Program-made: the position numbers and the translations under genes
The notes under the pieces: model-generated
Database searches by the model: none
What the model was told of the DNA's origin: nothing
What the model saw: the letters and a program-made list of their open reading frames with translations, nothing else
Assembly (NCBI RefSeq): GCF_003576645.1
Contig: NC_044919.1
Coordinates: 15,486,681 to 15,550,680 of the forward strand
Source of the DNA: Ipomoea triloba
Taxonomy: Eukaryota; Streptophyta; Magnoliopsida; Solanales; Convolvulaceae
Reading direction: 5' to 3'
Length of the DNA stretch: 64,000 nt
Part shown: positions 20,795 to 33,186 of the stretch, one piece after another
Layout of the letters: every line of letters starts with the position of its first letter
Numbering within the stretch: position 1 is the stretch's first letter

Positions 20795-21402
20795 TCATTT
20801 TGTGTCTGATGTTGTGTACTTATGAAGTCAATATCATCTAAATCAACAAATGCACTATCATCTATTTCAACCCTTCTATTATTTTGTTATTCAGCTTGTA
20901 TTTCTTCAATTAGTTATTAATTGTTTATGCATCTTTTCTAGTCGTAAGATTTTAAAATATATGAGCAAATAAGTCATTATAAAATCTAAAACTTCTTGTT
21001 CTAAATGGTGTAACTTCTTTATGACTCTATGATAAACATATAAAATAAATTATTAGTACGTATATATTAATAAAAATAAATGAAAGTAAAAAAATCGTAA
21101 ATACTTATAATTAAGTATGATTCTCAAATAGTATCTTTAGCATAAATCATGTATTTTTGCTCATTCCAACAGAACCCATTAGTGTCTTTACCTTGCACCA
21201 TATCATGAATAATACCCCATTCTTTTTTAAAAATTTTAATTCTAATCTCAATATGTGACTTAGCTTTTATGGTAGAATTTGATATTTTTTGTAAGATCAT
21301 AAAAATACTGTCTAAACATATATAGAATGAATCTACGAGAAACTTAACTCGTAGTAGCGAGCGGTTGTAGTAGCGGAAGCATAAGTCGTGATCTCCAGCC
21401 AT
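20795..21402 (-). pseudogene. Myb/SANT-like (L10-interacting-type) protein remnant
   Basis: The minus-strand frame 21402-21124 starts MAGDHDLCFRYY. It contains KSHIEIRIKIFKKEWGIIHDM and then NGFCWNEQKYMIYAKDT, the pattern of plant Myb/SANT-like domain proteins, which are often associated with Harbinger-type elements. Further downstream, acidic sequence such as VDLDDIDF is readable in another frame. The N-terminal half of the domain is disrupted and the frame ends early. This is a decayed copy; the family call rests on a short stretch. Confidence 0.45.
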
Positions 21403-21649
21403 AATTGATGCCTTGTTGTGTTGCCTGTGTTAGTCGTTTTGTCTCACACTTAATTCAGAACCTTAGATGGTGTACTGGTATTTTCTGAGCAGAGTACGTA
21501 CCAAGTCTTTAGGTACTATATATTGTCTGTCCTGCATTCCATCAATGCATGCTTATATAGGCATAATGGTGGATTGGACTAAACCTAGATGTCCAATCCA
21601 ACCTATAGCTTAATGGGCCTAGTCTACTTGCACCACATTATTAAGGCCC

Positions 21650-21650
<1 letters not shown>

Positions 21651-21713
<63 letters not shown>
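21651..21713. repeat. (TA)n microsatellite
   Basis: About 60 bp of uninterrupted TA. Confidence 0.95.
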
Positions 21714-21717
<4 letters not shown>

Positions 21718-21719
21718 AT

Positions 21720-24700
21720 TTATAGAAAAGTCTTACAGTCTCCCACTTGGTGCAAGTACTAGCACAACTCTCATCAAAGAACAAAACACACGAATCATAG
21801 CGATATGTCCTGTGCTCGACAGAGTAATATCTTCTATGCATCACATGCATTTTTATTCCCCAACTTAAGTCCTTTATGAACAAACCCAACGTTTATTCTT
21901 GGTATCTTAAGGGATGTTTCTCAAAATACAATATATATGCACAACTTAAAAGAGAAAAAAAAAACATCTAAATTGTACAAAAGAGTACACTTCATGATTT
22001 CTAAGATCCTTAATGTTAACTATGCATTAACTAGAGATCTCTTAATATTAGCATAATGCTAACTATGTTCCATGACTAGTTTATAACTTAACTTAAGCAC
22101 TGCCCCTAATGCCCAAGAGCTTGGAGTTGACACGTCTGTCATTCCCACTCATCAAAATAGACAAAAGATAGTATAGTCATAGAAGCATTCCAACAACTTA
22201 GACAATAAACTAAAACTCTAAGTCATAAATTTAGAATTTAAATATATATACACCATAACTTCCCAAATAACTTTAAGGTTCACTTTATAGTGAACTGAAT
22301 ATTATGAGTCTTACTTTTATGTCTTGCAAAATTGTCTTGAGCCTTATAAACCAGAATGGCCCAGGATCAATTTTGAAGAAACTAAAGACTCTATTAAATG
22401 ATAAAGAATTTGTTTAAATAACAGTGTATCACAAGTTAAATGTTTTGTTCTAATAAACTCCTTAATATTGTCACAACATTTTCATAAATATGTTGTACAG
22501 CCAAATGTTCAATAATTTGAACTTATGAATTTATATGAACGGATACACGATTGATACTTGTGGAATCTTTAGTGGAGTATCTTAATGATCTTTTCTAAAT
22601 GATCACTCCCACTGATTAAAATATTCTTTAGCAGAATTAATGATATACGTACTCACAATTGATTTGACCAACTAAATAATGAAGATATAATTCGCCACCA
22701 TTAGTTGGGCATACTAAATAATCAATATTTGGTTCCAATCCAACTAAAGTAATAACTAATGAGGACATAACTCCCCACCATAGTTGGATATACTAAAATA
22801 ATAAAATACACTTTCCAAAATCAAGTTGGAGTTTGGCTCGAAAACGTACATTTTATTATTGGAAACCAAAGGAGGTATATCGAATATATCACATAATTAA
22901 CTTACTACAATTAGTCCAAATAACCAAGCAAGATTCACGAAACAATTAATAAAAAATGGTTAAATTTTGGGAAGTAACTAAATACATGTTTTGCCATGCA
23001 AATCATGAAAACTTAGAATTATAATTTATAAATTCTAAGAAATTGTGATAAAATTATTATCTAATGGGTGAGGATTTATTGACATAAAACTTGCCTGTAG
23101 GCTAAAGTTTTAATTCTATTAAATCTAATTAAAACCCTTATGATAATATTTCATCTCAATTATTAAATAGACAGAACAATCTAGAGACATAAAACTTGCA
23201 TGTGGGCTAAAGTTTTACTCAATTAGATCCAACTGAAATTTTATGATGAAACAATTATCAAATGAGTTGAAGAATCAAGTGATATAAGACTTGCCTGCAG
23301 GCTAACGTTTTAATCAACTAACGAGATTCATTACAACTATTATGATAAAACTTAAGAAATCATGTTCCTTTTTCTTAATCCCTGTGGGTAAATTAAGAAA
23401 TATGATCTAAATTAAAGTTTGCATCATAAAATTAAACTTTATGATAGAGATGGAAATTATTTACAAATAATTATAAACTAAATAAATTTATTTGTTTCCA
23501 TCATCACTAATAAAACTATTAAACTATATTTCGATACATAATTGCCTGTGGGCTAAATTATGATCATAGTCCAGTATTTAATCTTAATTAATTATACAAA
23601 TATAACGAAATTGCCTGTGCGCTAAATTCCATCATATTAAATACAATTAATCACAAATGATATGTCTAAAACTTTATGTAATCAAGATAAACCATTCAAT
23701 ATATAATTTTAACTGATTAAAGGATGATGTGGCTACTCCCCAACCAAATTAAAATTATAAGATCACTAGACAATTATCAATTCATTACCTAACCTTTATG
23801 TGATTCAAGCTTAAGATAAATTAGTAAATTAAAGATGCTATGACTATTTTTTAATGAACTGAAAAATCACATTGGCAAGGAATAAAAAAAATTACAAACA
23901 GATTATACCAGATCGTGATGGGAAAATCCAAATATATGATATTTAAGGGGACTAGTCGCACAAGATGTTCTTAAGTCATGGCCATAAAACTAGTATGCCT
24001 CCTCAATTCATATGCACTCAATGTATAACTGTTTGAGGGTATAAACCTAAAATTTGGAGGGCATACACCAAAATTGCATGGTTCACCTATGATTAAAGCT
24101 TAAATGGGTGAACTAAATCAATAAACCAAATATGCTTAAATTCAGGCATTACCGTAACTAAAGTTTATGCATAAGTCCAACTTAATTAGGAACTAACATA
24201 ATTCAATCCTAAATTTATGCATTGCTAAAGGCATAACAAAAATATTGCATAATTTAAAACAAAATATTATGCTTAGGACAAATATGCATAAAAATTAAAA
24301 CATTAAACTCATATATTCCAAACAAATTGCATAACAATTTTTAATATGAACTTTCAAAGTATAGAATTAATATCCAAGCACTAATATGAGTCCAAACCAA
24401 AGAGACCCAACAATTTTTAATAATGACATAATGGATATATACATTGAAATTTCAAACTTTAAGCCCATGGAAAAATGTTTTAATGCATAAAGATCAAATT
24501 TATGAGAAGTAAATAGAATTTACAAATTTTAGCAATATCAAACCAAAAGGATATGTTGTAATTTGTAAATAAAAATCTCACAAACCTAATTGCATAATTA
24601 AACTTAATATTATGCACTTAATGTGATTGAACGCATAAAACTATCTATTGAGATAGAAAATGTGATTTTACACTAAATATTCATTATTCATACTTAACCA

Positions 24701-24890
24701 AATATGGGTATAACAAACTAAAATCATAATTCAAATAAGTCTTGACTTGAAATCCCTCCAATATTTGTTCGCATCACTCAACAAAGTACTCCTTATTTTT
24801 TTTTTGTGTTGGGTATATCAAAAACAGTCTACAAAACAAAACCATACACCAAGATTAATATTAAAAATAAAAAAAAATCAAATACTAATA
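21720..24890. repeat. AT-rich retroelement-like non-coding region with a recurring motif
   Basis: No open frame of interest occurs in about 3.1 kb. The motif ttgcctgtgggctaaa and close variants recur near 23090, 23195, 23292, 23545 and 23610, roughly every 50-250 bases. A related motif (ccaccattagttgggcatac) recurs near 22700 and 22775. The left edge has the phrase cagtctcccacttggtgcaa. Such sequence is typical of long untranslated parts of plant LTR retrotransposons, but no LTR pair, primer-binding site or coding part was found. Confidence 0.45.
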
Positions 24891-24914
24891 ACTATACTAT
24901 ATTAGAAATTTAAA

Positions 24915-25190
24915 TTAAATATACCAGTATATCCTGCCAAATTTGCTCCAATCATCAATTAAAATGCTAACTTTGCTGCGTGCCAAATATCCAATATAAC
25001 TAACCATCATATCACTATACTTGCCAACAGGTCTTTTCCCATCAAATTCAACCACATACTTTTCTACAGTATTAGCACGACCTAAGATAAGTTGCTTCAT
25101 CATAGTGATGCCCCTCTTCTTACGAACAGAAGTAATCGTATTACTACCATTGACAGTAATATCACCACAAGGATCATTTGAGCTTTCCAT
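24915..25190 (-). CDS. Second CACTA protein (TNPA-like), first exon only
   Basis: It starts MESSNDPCGD about 100 bases after the transposase stop. It contains KRGITMMKQLILGR and then VVEFDGKRPVGKYSDMMVSYIGYLAR, ending with sequence resembling the ILIDDWSKF box of plant En/Spm second-ORF proteins. It probably continues by splicing further left, but no further exon was recognised there. These proteins help the transposase bind the element ends. Confidence 0.6.
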   Translation of the reverse strand: MESSNDPCGDITVNGSNTITSVRKKRGITMMKQLILGRANTVEKYVVEFDGKRPVGKYSDMMVSYIGYLARSKVSILIDDWSKFGRIYWYI

Positions 25191-26681
25191 TTACCTATAC
25201 GAAAAACAAATATAAACACATATAATATATGTATTAAATTTATAGAACAATTGTACGAATAAATTTTTTTAAAAACATTACAACTAATACTCATATTTCC
25301 CATATCCCTTCATGGTGATCATCTCGTACAGCATGTACTTCATCTATCTCATTGTCTACATCAAACTGCACTACTCCAGAAGAAAAAGAAGGGATTTCAT
25401 CAATATCATCACTCATTTCTAAGTTCTCATCTCCAGTAATCTGCTTCTTCCCGTGAAGAACTATAGACCATTTCTTATCACATGGATCACTAACATAAAA
25501 AACTTGTTTGGCCTGAGATGCCAAGATGAAGCGATCGTTCTTATGACCTACCCTATTCAGATCTACAAGTGTGAATCCAAACTCATCGACTTTAACTCCA
25601 TGGTTACTTTCTACCCATCGACATTTGAACATTGGCACCCTAAACTTTACATAATCAATCTCCCATATCTCTTCAATGACTCCATAGTATGACAATTCTG
25701 CCAACACAGGATTTTTATCTTTTGAACTACTAAAATGCATTGAATTAGCCACCAAAGTCACTCCACTATTCTGCACAGTGCTCTTATCATCTTGAGACTT
25801 TGTATAGAAAGAAAATCCATTAATGTCATATCCAGTGTAAGATATGACTTGCATCCCCGGACCATGAGCCAACCATTGTATAGTTTCAGAAACATTATTA
25901 TCAGCAACAACTTTAGTTTTAAACCACTCAACAAAAGAACGGTTATGCTCACTTGCAACCCACATGTTATTTCTTCGAGGATTTTGGTCCTTTACTAGGG
26001 ACATGTGTTCATCCATATAAGGCTCAACTTCACTCATATTATGCAAGATGTACAAATGGGCTTGTTCAACATCTTCACAATCCATAGTCAACACTTTGCC
26101 TCCATGAGTACCCTTACCTGTTATTCTCCCAATGTGGCGATACTTGGGAACACCAATAGCTTCTACACCTGCCAAGTATTCGGTACAAAATTCAACAACC
26201 TCTTCAGCTATATAGCTTTCAACAATAAATGCTTCTGGCCTATATCGGTTCCTAACATACCCTTTTAAAACTTTCATGTACCGTTCAAATGGATACATCC
26301 ACCTCAAGTAAGCCGGACCACATTGTCTGATCTCTCTCACCAAGTGTACAAGTAAATGAACCATTACATCAAAAAAAGAAGGCGGGAAGTACATCTCTAA
26401 TTGACATAATGTAATAATGATTCCATTCTCCAATTCATCTAATGTGTGAAGGTCAATAACTTTCCCACAAATTGCGTTGAAAAAGAAACACAATCTTATA
26501 ATTGTGCGTCTCAACTTTTTAGGCAACACATCTCTAATAGCCACCGGTAATAATTGTTGCATTAAGAGATGACAATCATGAGATTTCAACCCCACCAATT
26601 TTAAATCTTGGAGGTTCACAAGCCTTTTGATATTTGATGAATACCATTGTGGCACTTTAACACCATGCAAACAATCACAGA
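25153..26681 (-). other. Duplicate copy of the transposase 3' part (contig-overlap artefact)
   Basis: Bases 25153-26672 recur as 26683-28202 in direct order at an offset of 1530, with no difference noticed by eye. The two copies meet at a single N at 26682. The open frame 25291-26670 is therefore the same C-terminus as the main transposase frame and is not a separate gene. Confidence 0.85.
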
Positions 26682-26820
26682 NACAGTAATATCACCACAA
26701 GGATCATTTGAGCTTTCCATTTACCTATACGAAAAACAAATATAAACACATATAATATATGTATTAAATTTATAGAACAATTGTACGAATAAATTTTTTT
26801 AAAAACATTACAACTAATAC

Positions 26821-29800
26821 TCATATTTCCCATATCCCTTCATGGTGATCATCTCGTACAGCATGTACTTCATCTATCTCATTGTCTACATCAAACTGCA
26901 CTACTCCAGAAGAAAAAGAAGGGATTTCATCAATATCATCACTCATTTCTAAGTTCTCATCTCCAGTAATCTGCTTCTTCCCGTGAAGAACTATAGACCA
27001 TTTCTTATCACATGGATCACTAACATAAAAAACTTGTTTGGCCTGAGATGCCAAGATGAAGCGATCGTTCTTATGACCTACCCTATTCAGATCTACAAGT
27101 GTGAATCCAAACTCATCGACTTTAACTCCATGGTTACTTTCTACCCATCGACATTTGAACATTGGCACCCTAAACTTTACATAATCAATCTCCCATATCT
27201 CTTCAATGACTCCATAGTATGACAATTCTGCCAACACAGGATTTTTATCTTTTGAACTACTAAAATGCATTGAATTAGCCACCAAAGTCACTCCACTATT
27301 CTGCACAGTGCTCTTATCATCTTGAGACTTTGTATAGAAAGAAAATCCATTAATGTCATATCCAGTGTAAGATATGACTTGCATCCCCGGACCATGAGCC
27401 AACCATTGTATAGTTTCAGAAACATTATTATCAGCAACAACTTTAGTTTTAAACCACTCAACAAAAGAACGGTTATGCTCACTTGCAACCCACATGTTAT
27501 TTCTTCGAGGATTTTGGTCCTTTACTAGGGACATGTGTTCATCCATATAAGGCTCAACTTCACTCATATTATGCAAGATGTACAAATGGGCTTGTTCAAC
27601 ATCTTCACAATCCATAGTCAACACTTTGCCTCCATGAGTACCCTTACCTGTTATTCTCCCAATGTGGCGATACTTGGGAACACCAATAGCTTCTACACCT
27701 GCCAAGTATTCGGTACAAAATTCAACAACCTCTTCAGCTATATAGCTTTCAACAATAAATGCTTCTGGCCTATATCGGTTCCTAACATACCCTTTTAAAA
27801 CTTTCATGTACCGTTCAAATGGATACATCCACCTCAAGTAAGCCGGACCACATTGTCTGATCTCTCTCACCAAGTGTACAAGTAAATGAACCATTACATC
27901 AAAAAAAGAAGGCGGGAAGTACATCTCTAATTGACATAATGTAATAATGATTCCATTCTCCAATTCATCTAATGTGTGAAGGTCAATAACTTTCCCACAA
28001 ATTGCGTTGAAAAAGAAACACAATCTTATAATTGTGCGTCTCAACTTTTTAGGCAACACATCTCTAATAGCCACCGGTAATAATTGTTGCATTAAGAGAT
28101 GACAATCATGAGATTTCAACCCCACCAATTTTAAATCTTGGAGGTTCACAAGCCTTTTGATATTTGATGAATACCATTGTGGCACTTTAACACCATGCAA
28201 ACTATTTGATGAATACCATTGTGGCACTTTAACACCATGCAAACAATCAGATGAATACCATTGTGGCACTTTAACACCATGCAAACAATCACAGAAACTT
28301 TTTTTTTGCACTTTAACACCATGCAAACAATCACAGAAACTTTTTTTTTCATTTCTAACACCATGCAAACAATCACAGAAACTTTTTTTTTCATTTCTTG
28401 ACAGAGTATAAGCAGCTGGAGGCAAGTAAGTCTTCTTCTCCATAGGGTGTGGAGCTAATTGGGGTCGTATTCCCATTTCCTCCATAGGGTGTGGAGCTAA
28501 TTGGGGTCGTATTCCCATTTCCACCAAGTCTAATCTAGCCTTGAGTCCATCTATTCCCATTTCCACCAAGTCTAATCTAGCCTTGAGTCCATCTTTAGTC
28601 TTATCCACCAAGTCTAATCTAGCCTTGAGTCCATCTTTAGTCTTATCGTTTATATCTAGAAGTGTTCCAACAAGACTATCACACACATTTTTTTCAACAT
28701 GCATAACATCAATACTATGTCTCACATCTAACAACTTCCAATATGGAAGATCAAATAATATTGATCTTTTTCTCCATGGACTCTTTTCAACTGGATGTAT
28801 TTCAACATTAGATTTTTTTCGCTTGCCTTTTTGGGATTTAAGCTTTTGAACCTTGCCAAAAATAATATTTAAATTTTTTACTCGTTCATAAGCTTGCATC
28901 CCAGTTAGTGCACGTGGAGCATCAGCATATTCTTGTAACCCATTAAAAGCCTTCTTTAATCTGCGATAAGGGTGGAATCTATCAAGAAACCTCCGATGAC
29001 CCATGTAGACTGTCTTTTTTCCATGAACAAGTTGTTGATAACATGTATCCCCTTCACATATAGGACATGCTTTATGCCCTTTAACACTATACCCAGACAA
29101 ATTACCATAAGTTGGAAAGTCATTTATTGTGCAAAAGATCATTGCATGCAACTTAAATGACTCTTTTCGATATGCATCAAATATTACCACACCTTCATCC
29201 CACAACTTTTTCAAATCTTCAATCAAAGGTGCCAAAAAGATGTCTATATCATTCCCCGGTTGTTTTGGTCCAGAAATCATCAAAGACAAAAGTATATACT
29301 TACGTTTCATACATAGCCAGGGAGGTAGATTATAAATCACCAACATAACAGGCCACGAGCTATGCTTACTACTAAGATTACCGTGTGGATTAATTCCATC
29401 GGTACAAAGTCCAAGTCTAAGATTTCTTGCCTCATTGCCAAATTCAGGAAATAAATTATCAATTGCTTTCCATTGAAAAGAATCAGCTGGATGTCGAATC
29501 TTCCCATCAGAAATTTTTTGATTTGCATGCCACGCTAGGTTTTTCGCATCACCTGGATTTGCAAATAGACGTTTCAATCTTGGAACTATTGGAAGATACC
29601 ACATCACTTTAACTGGGGGCCCATTTAAGATCACTTCACCATCAACATCCTTCCTTTCTTTGTAACGAGATGCTCCACATATTGGACACACATGGGATGC
29701 TTTGTATTCGTTTCTAAACAATACACAATCGTTACGGCAAGCACGTATTTTTTTTATATCTCATACCCATAGGGCACAAAATCTTTTTGGCCTCATATGT

Positions 29801-30337
29801 ACTTTTCGGAAGTTCATTACCTTCCGGAAACATATCTGTTAAAATCTCTAGTAAGGCCGTAAAACCCTTATCGCTCCACCCATTCCCAACTTTTAAGTTG
29901 AATAGTTTTAAAACAACTGATAACCGTGTATATTTACTACACCCCGGCCACAAAGGTTTCTCAGCATCACTTGATAAGTTATTCAACTCTTCTGATCGAT
30001 TAATGAACTCCTCTCTGACATCACGAATCATATCTTCTAATCGATCCTCTTTGTCCTCATCTTCATATCCTCCGGTCTCAACATATGTGCTAGATGTATT
30101 TGATATATCTTCTCCATGCCATATCCATTTTGTATATCGTGGATTAAATCCATTACAAATTAAATGGTCGAATACATCATCTTCATCCAAATTCGTACCA
30201 TTACAACACTTCGTACAAGGACAAAGGAAGTTCCCGCAATTATTAGGAAGATTTTTTTTTGCAAATTCTAAAAAAATTTTAACCCCATCTTCATACTCAG
30301 CACTAATACGAGATGCTACTATCCAACTTTTATCCAT
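26821..30337 (-). pseudogene. CACTA TNPD-type transposase with one frameshift
   Basis: The first frame (30337-29732, start MDKSWIVASR) is the transposase-associated domain with its Cys cluster (FLCPCTKCCNG). The second frame (29721-26821) has the TNP2/transposase_21 core (CPICGASRYK, LGLCTDGINPHG, SWPVMLVIYNLPPWLC), then a DUF4218 region (LVGLKSHDCHLLMQQLLP, IRQCGPAYLRWMYPFERYM) and a DUF4216 region (YVKFRVPMFKCRWV). The two join in the order expected for the family if one A is removed from the eight-A run at about 29749-29756. A homopolymer sequencing error is as likely as a real mutation. The middle (28150-28650) carries a 42-bp-step repeat that inserts surplus 14-residue blocks. The nuclear protein normally cuts the CACTA ends. 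Confidence 0.88.
28150..28650 (-). repeat. 42-bp-step partial duplications in the transposase
   Basis: Landmarks recur exactly every 42 bases while the content gradually changes. caccatgcaa is at 28191, 28233, 28275, 28317 and 28359. catagggtgt is at 28441 and 28483. attcccattt is at 28469, 28511 and 28553. ccaccaag is at 28521, 28563 and 28605. In protein this gives in-frame 14-residue blocks, such as two copies of EMGIRPQLAPHPME. The other contig copy (26660-26681) goes through the first junction without the expansion. Confidence 0.9.
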
Positions 30338-30361
30338 TGAAAAGAACTTCCTAAAACATTA

Positions 30362-30442
30362 ACTTAATTAGCAACTAAATACCAACATAACAAATTCACA
30401 ATTCAAACAAATTAAAATAAAAAATAAATTAGAATGAATCTC
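30362..30442. other. Transposase leader, AT-rich
   Basis: Short AT-rich stretch between the transposase start and the palindromic array, with no recognisable signal. Confidence 0.4.
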
Positions 30443-30705
30443 CAGTTTTGGAATTTCATTCCAAATTTACTGGAATGAATTGGAATTCCAGTAAATCTGG
30501 AATGAAATTCCAACATTCCATTCATTACTGGAATGAAATTGGGAATTTCATTCCAGTAATGAAATTCCAGTAATGAATTTCACTACTGGAATGAAATTGG
30601 GGAATTTCATTCCAGTAATGAATTTCATTACTGGAATTTCATTCCAGATTTACTGGAATGAATTGGAGAATTCATTCCAGTAAATCTGGAATGAAATTTC
30701 AAAAT
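30443..30705. repeat. Palindromic array of tggaatgaaattcca words
   Basis: About 260 bp consist almost wholly of direct and inverted copies of ggaatgaaattcca and tccagtaaatctgga. They can fold into several alternative hairpins. The array lies upstream of the transposase start inside the CACTA element. Confidence 0.85.
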
Positions 30706-31084
30706 TGGAGATATAATATATTATAACTATTCGATTTTTCAGTTTTTAAACTAAATCAAACCGTTTTGTCCCGCTCTACCCTAATGTTTTATTTAATTAT
30801 TTACTTGTTAATTCTGGTTTCTTTTGCTCTTGTAGACATTTTATCAAACACCTTCTATGCATAAATAAATCTATACACAAGTAATTTAGCTAGAGAAAAA
30901 GAAATTCACAAATAATTAAATAACATATATTCTTGAAAAGAAAATATTAATACATACAATATCACATAATACACAAGATTATTAAAACACTACACAAGAT
31001 TTATAAACCCTAAAATTATTAAATTATATTTAATTTTCAGTAAAAAAACAGTACAAAATATAAATAGGTACGCACCTGAGTAGT

Positions 31085-31200
31085 GGCGACGGCGGCGACG
31101 GCGGCTTGCGGCGGCGACGGCGGCGTGCAGTGGTGTGAGTTGCGGCAGCGTCACGGTGGTGTGCGTTTCTGCGTAGAGGATTCCGTCGACAGTGTTCGCA
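31085..31200 (-). promoter_or_regulatory. GC-rich leader/promoter zone of the CACTA element
   Basis: A CG-rich trinucleotide-like block (ggcggcgacggcgg) stands out in the AT-rich element, between the subterminal repeats and the transposase. GC-rich first-exon or leader sequences are common in this position in En/Spm elements. The transcription start is not visible. Confidence 0.4.
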
Positions 31201-31544
31201 GTTCTTGTTTAATAAGGGCCCTAAAATCCTACGCAGTTTAGTTTTTTTAGAAAATAATATGTGTTGTGCTATAGATTATGAATTGATCAAAAATAAAGTC
31301 AGCCCTAATTAATCCTAAGTAGTTTAGTAATGAAAAGAGCGCCAAAAAACTAATACGTATACCGCCCTAATCTACAAAATTTTTAAAGAAAATATATATA
31401 GGGCGGTTGGTGTAATTAATTTAACCGATATATTATTTTTAGTTAGTTAACTTATTTTTTAAGTTAACTTATTAGTTCTTTTATATTCTTTTAGTTAACT
31501 TATTTAAGGTATATATTATAAACAATCAAAATTAATTTTTAAAA

Positions 31545-31975
31545 ATTATCGTATATACGGTGGTGTGTGTATAACCACAGTATATATGTCAAATTAAAAA
31601 CTAAAATAAAATATTTACATTAATGTATATGTGGTTAAGGTAAAAAAAATATATATATATATATTAAGGTATATACGGCGGTTAATTGTATAACCACCGT
31701 ATTTACATCAATTAAAAACAAAATAAAAAATTAATTTAAATATATACGGCGTTTATTTAATAACCGCCCTCTATTATGTGACGTAAAAAATGAGTTAAGG
31801 TATATACGACGGCTATTCAAAGAACCGTCGTCTAATAAGTAACGTAAAAAAATTAATTAGGATATATACGGCGGTTATCGAAATAATCGCCATCTATTAT
31901 GTGACGTAATATCACAAACTATATTAGACGGCGATTATTTAAATAACTGCCATCTATTAAGTGCCGTAGTAAACC
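31545..31975. repeat. CACTA subterminal repeats
   Basis: Six diverged units of about 60 bp each carry tatatacggcggtta followed by an inverted taaccgccgt half, so each is a small stem-loop. A further half-unit lies near 31360-31430. Subterminal motifs like these are the binding sites of TNPA-type proteins in this superfamily. Confidence 0.75.
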
Positions 31976-31990
31976 AATTTTGTAGTAGTG
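31976..31990 (-). repeat. CACTA terminal inverted repeat (5' end)
   Basis: On the minus strand the end reads CACTACTACAAAATT. This defines the element boundary; the adjoining three bases on the right are gct. Confidence 0.8.
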
Positions 31991-32460
31991 GCTCCATTAA
32001 AAACCAACTCCTTAGACAGAGTAGCGTCGCACGGGGACTCGTAGCAATATGGCGGTTTGAGCTAGCAAGGCGTGAAAGCCAGGGCCAGGGAACTAGTATT
32101 CCTCCCCAAGAAACTTCCCTAATATATATAGACTGTCAGGGGATAGGTACCGGGTCAACGGCATGACGGGCGCGTGACGGACATGCACTGGTCCTTAGGC
32201 GGGCCCGTACTCGAAATCCAAGTGTAATGAGAGCAAAGGGTTTGGACTTTGAGAGGGACCTCCAGGAACAACCGGGCATCCCGGTCATCCCGAGTTCCGA
32301 GAACTTAACCGAGTTTGGCTCCCAGCTGACCCATGGACCAACCGAATAGGTCGGTTGACCGGTCAAGCGACAGAAGACCGGCCAATGGAAACAAATCGGA
32401 GAATACTGCACGGTGATCGAGAAATAATCCCTATCAAAAGTGATATCCACTATTGAAAGT
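31991..32460. other. GC-richer repeat, LTR-like
   Basis: About 470 bp have a TATA-like taatatatatagac and a GC-rich body (ggtaccgggtcaacggcatg, ccggtcatcccgagttccg), in the style of a gypsy LTR fragment. A minus-strand open frame of 104 codons crosses it but looks like no known protein. Confidence 0.35.
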
Positions 32461-32639
32461 GAGAGAGTATTGCAAAAATAAAGATAGCCTTACTTTGCTA
32501 ATATATGCTTCTTTTTAATATTTAATTTCCTTTTACGTACAAAATAAAATGCATTATATTAACTTGTTTATTTTAATTTTTTTTATATATGTACAAATAA
32601 AAAGACATTAAACAATTTTTGTTATCATCGACAAAAATT

Positions 32640-33000
32640 TGTGTGAGGATCTATGAGACGGGTTAGGAAATGTAATACTAATCATGAATAAAGTGTTTAT
32701 TATTTATATGATAAAGTGTAATACTTTCAAAGAAATATGTAATACTTTTGCATTTTAATTTAAAAATATTACATTTTTCATCAAATATTACATTTTCTCG
32801 TAAGAAACACTTGCCAACATTACTTATAGGGGAAATTGTAGTACTTTTGATGAAAAATGAAATATTTTTACATCAAAATGTAAAAGTATTGTACATTTTC
32901 CCTATCAATAGTATTACACTTTCCTTTATATAAGCAACAAACATTTGATTAATATTAAAATTTTTAATATACGTATTACATTTTAATATTGACTTGGTTC
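32640..33000. mobile_element. AT-rich hairpin MITE
   Basis: Arms with gtaatacttttgcattttaa and aaaatgtaaaagtattgtac, and catttttcatcaaatatt against gatgaaaaatgaaata, are inverted copies. No coding sequence. Confidence 0.55.
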
Positions 33001-33186
33001 ACAGTTAAGAATTCGTGAGACAGTCTCGTGATCCTTAGAAAAATTATTTTTTTAAAAAAATGAGTAATTTTGTAAAAATTATTTTTTAGATTTCTAAACT
33101 GATTCGAAAAATAAAATAAAATAATAAATTATATGATACTCCGTAATAAGGAAGAGTTGAACTACAAGATCACAGGCAAATTATTG

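Larger units (their letters stand above)
24900..31990 (-). mobile_element. CACTA (En/Spm) DNA transposon
   Basis: The element reads on the minus strand. Its 5' end at 31990 begins CACTACTACAAAATTGG, a CACTA terminus. Behind it come subterminal repeats (31545-31975), a GC-rich leader near 31085-31200, a TNPD-type transposase (30337-26821, frameshifted) and the start of a second TNPA-type frame (25190). The matching left terminus was not found, so that side is truncated or diverged. The block 25153-26681 is an assembly duplicate. Confidence 0.88.

Noticed and set aside
25291..26670. A separate 459-codon transposase gene
   Set aside because: It is the same sequence as the C-terminus of the neighbouring frame and lies in an assembly duplicate.
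28150..28650. CRISPR-like array because of regular 42-bp spacing
   Set aside because: There are no constant repeats with unique spacers, the content drifts through a coding frame, and the genome is a plant.
32136..32450. 104-codon minus-strand protein
   Set aside because: No family resemblance, and the region looks like an LTR fragment.
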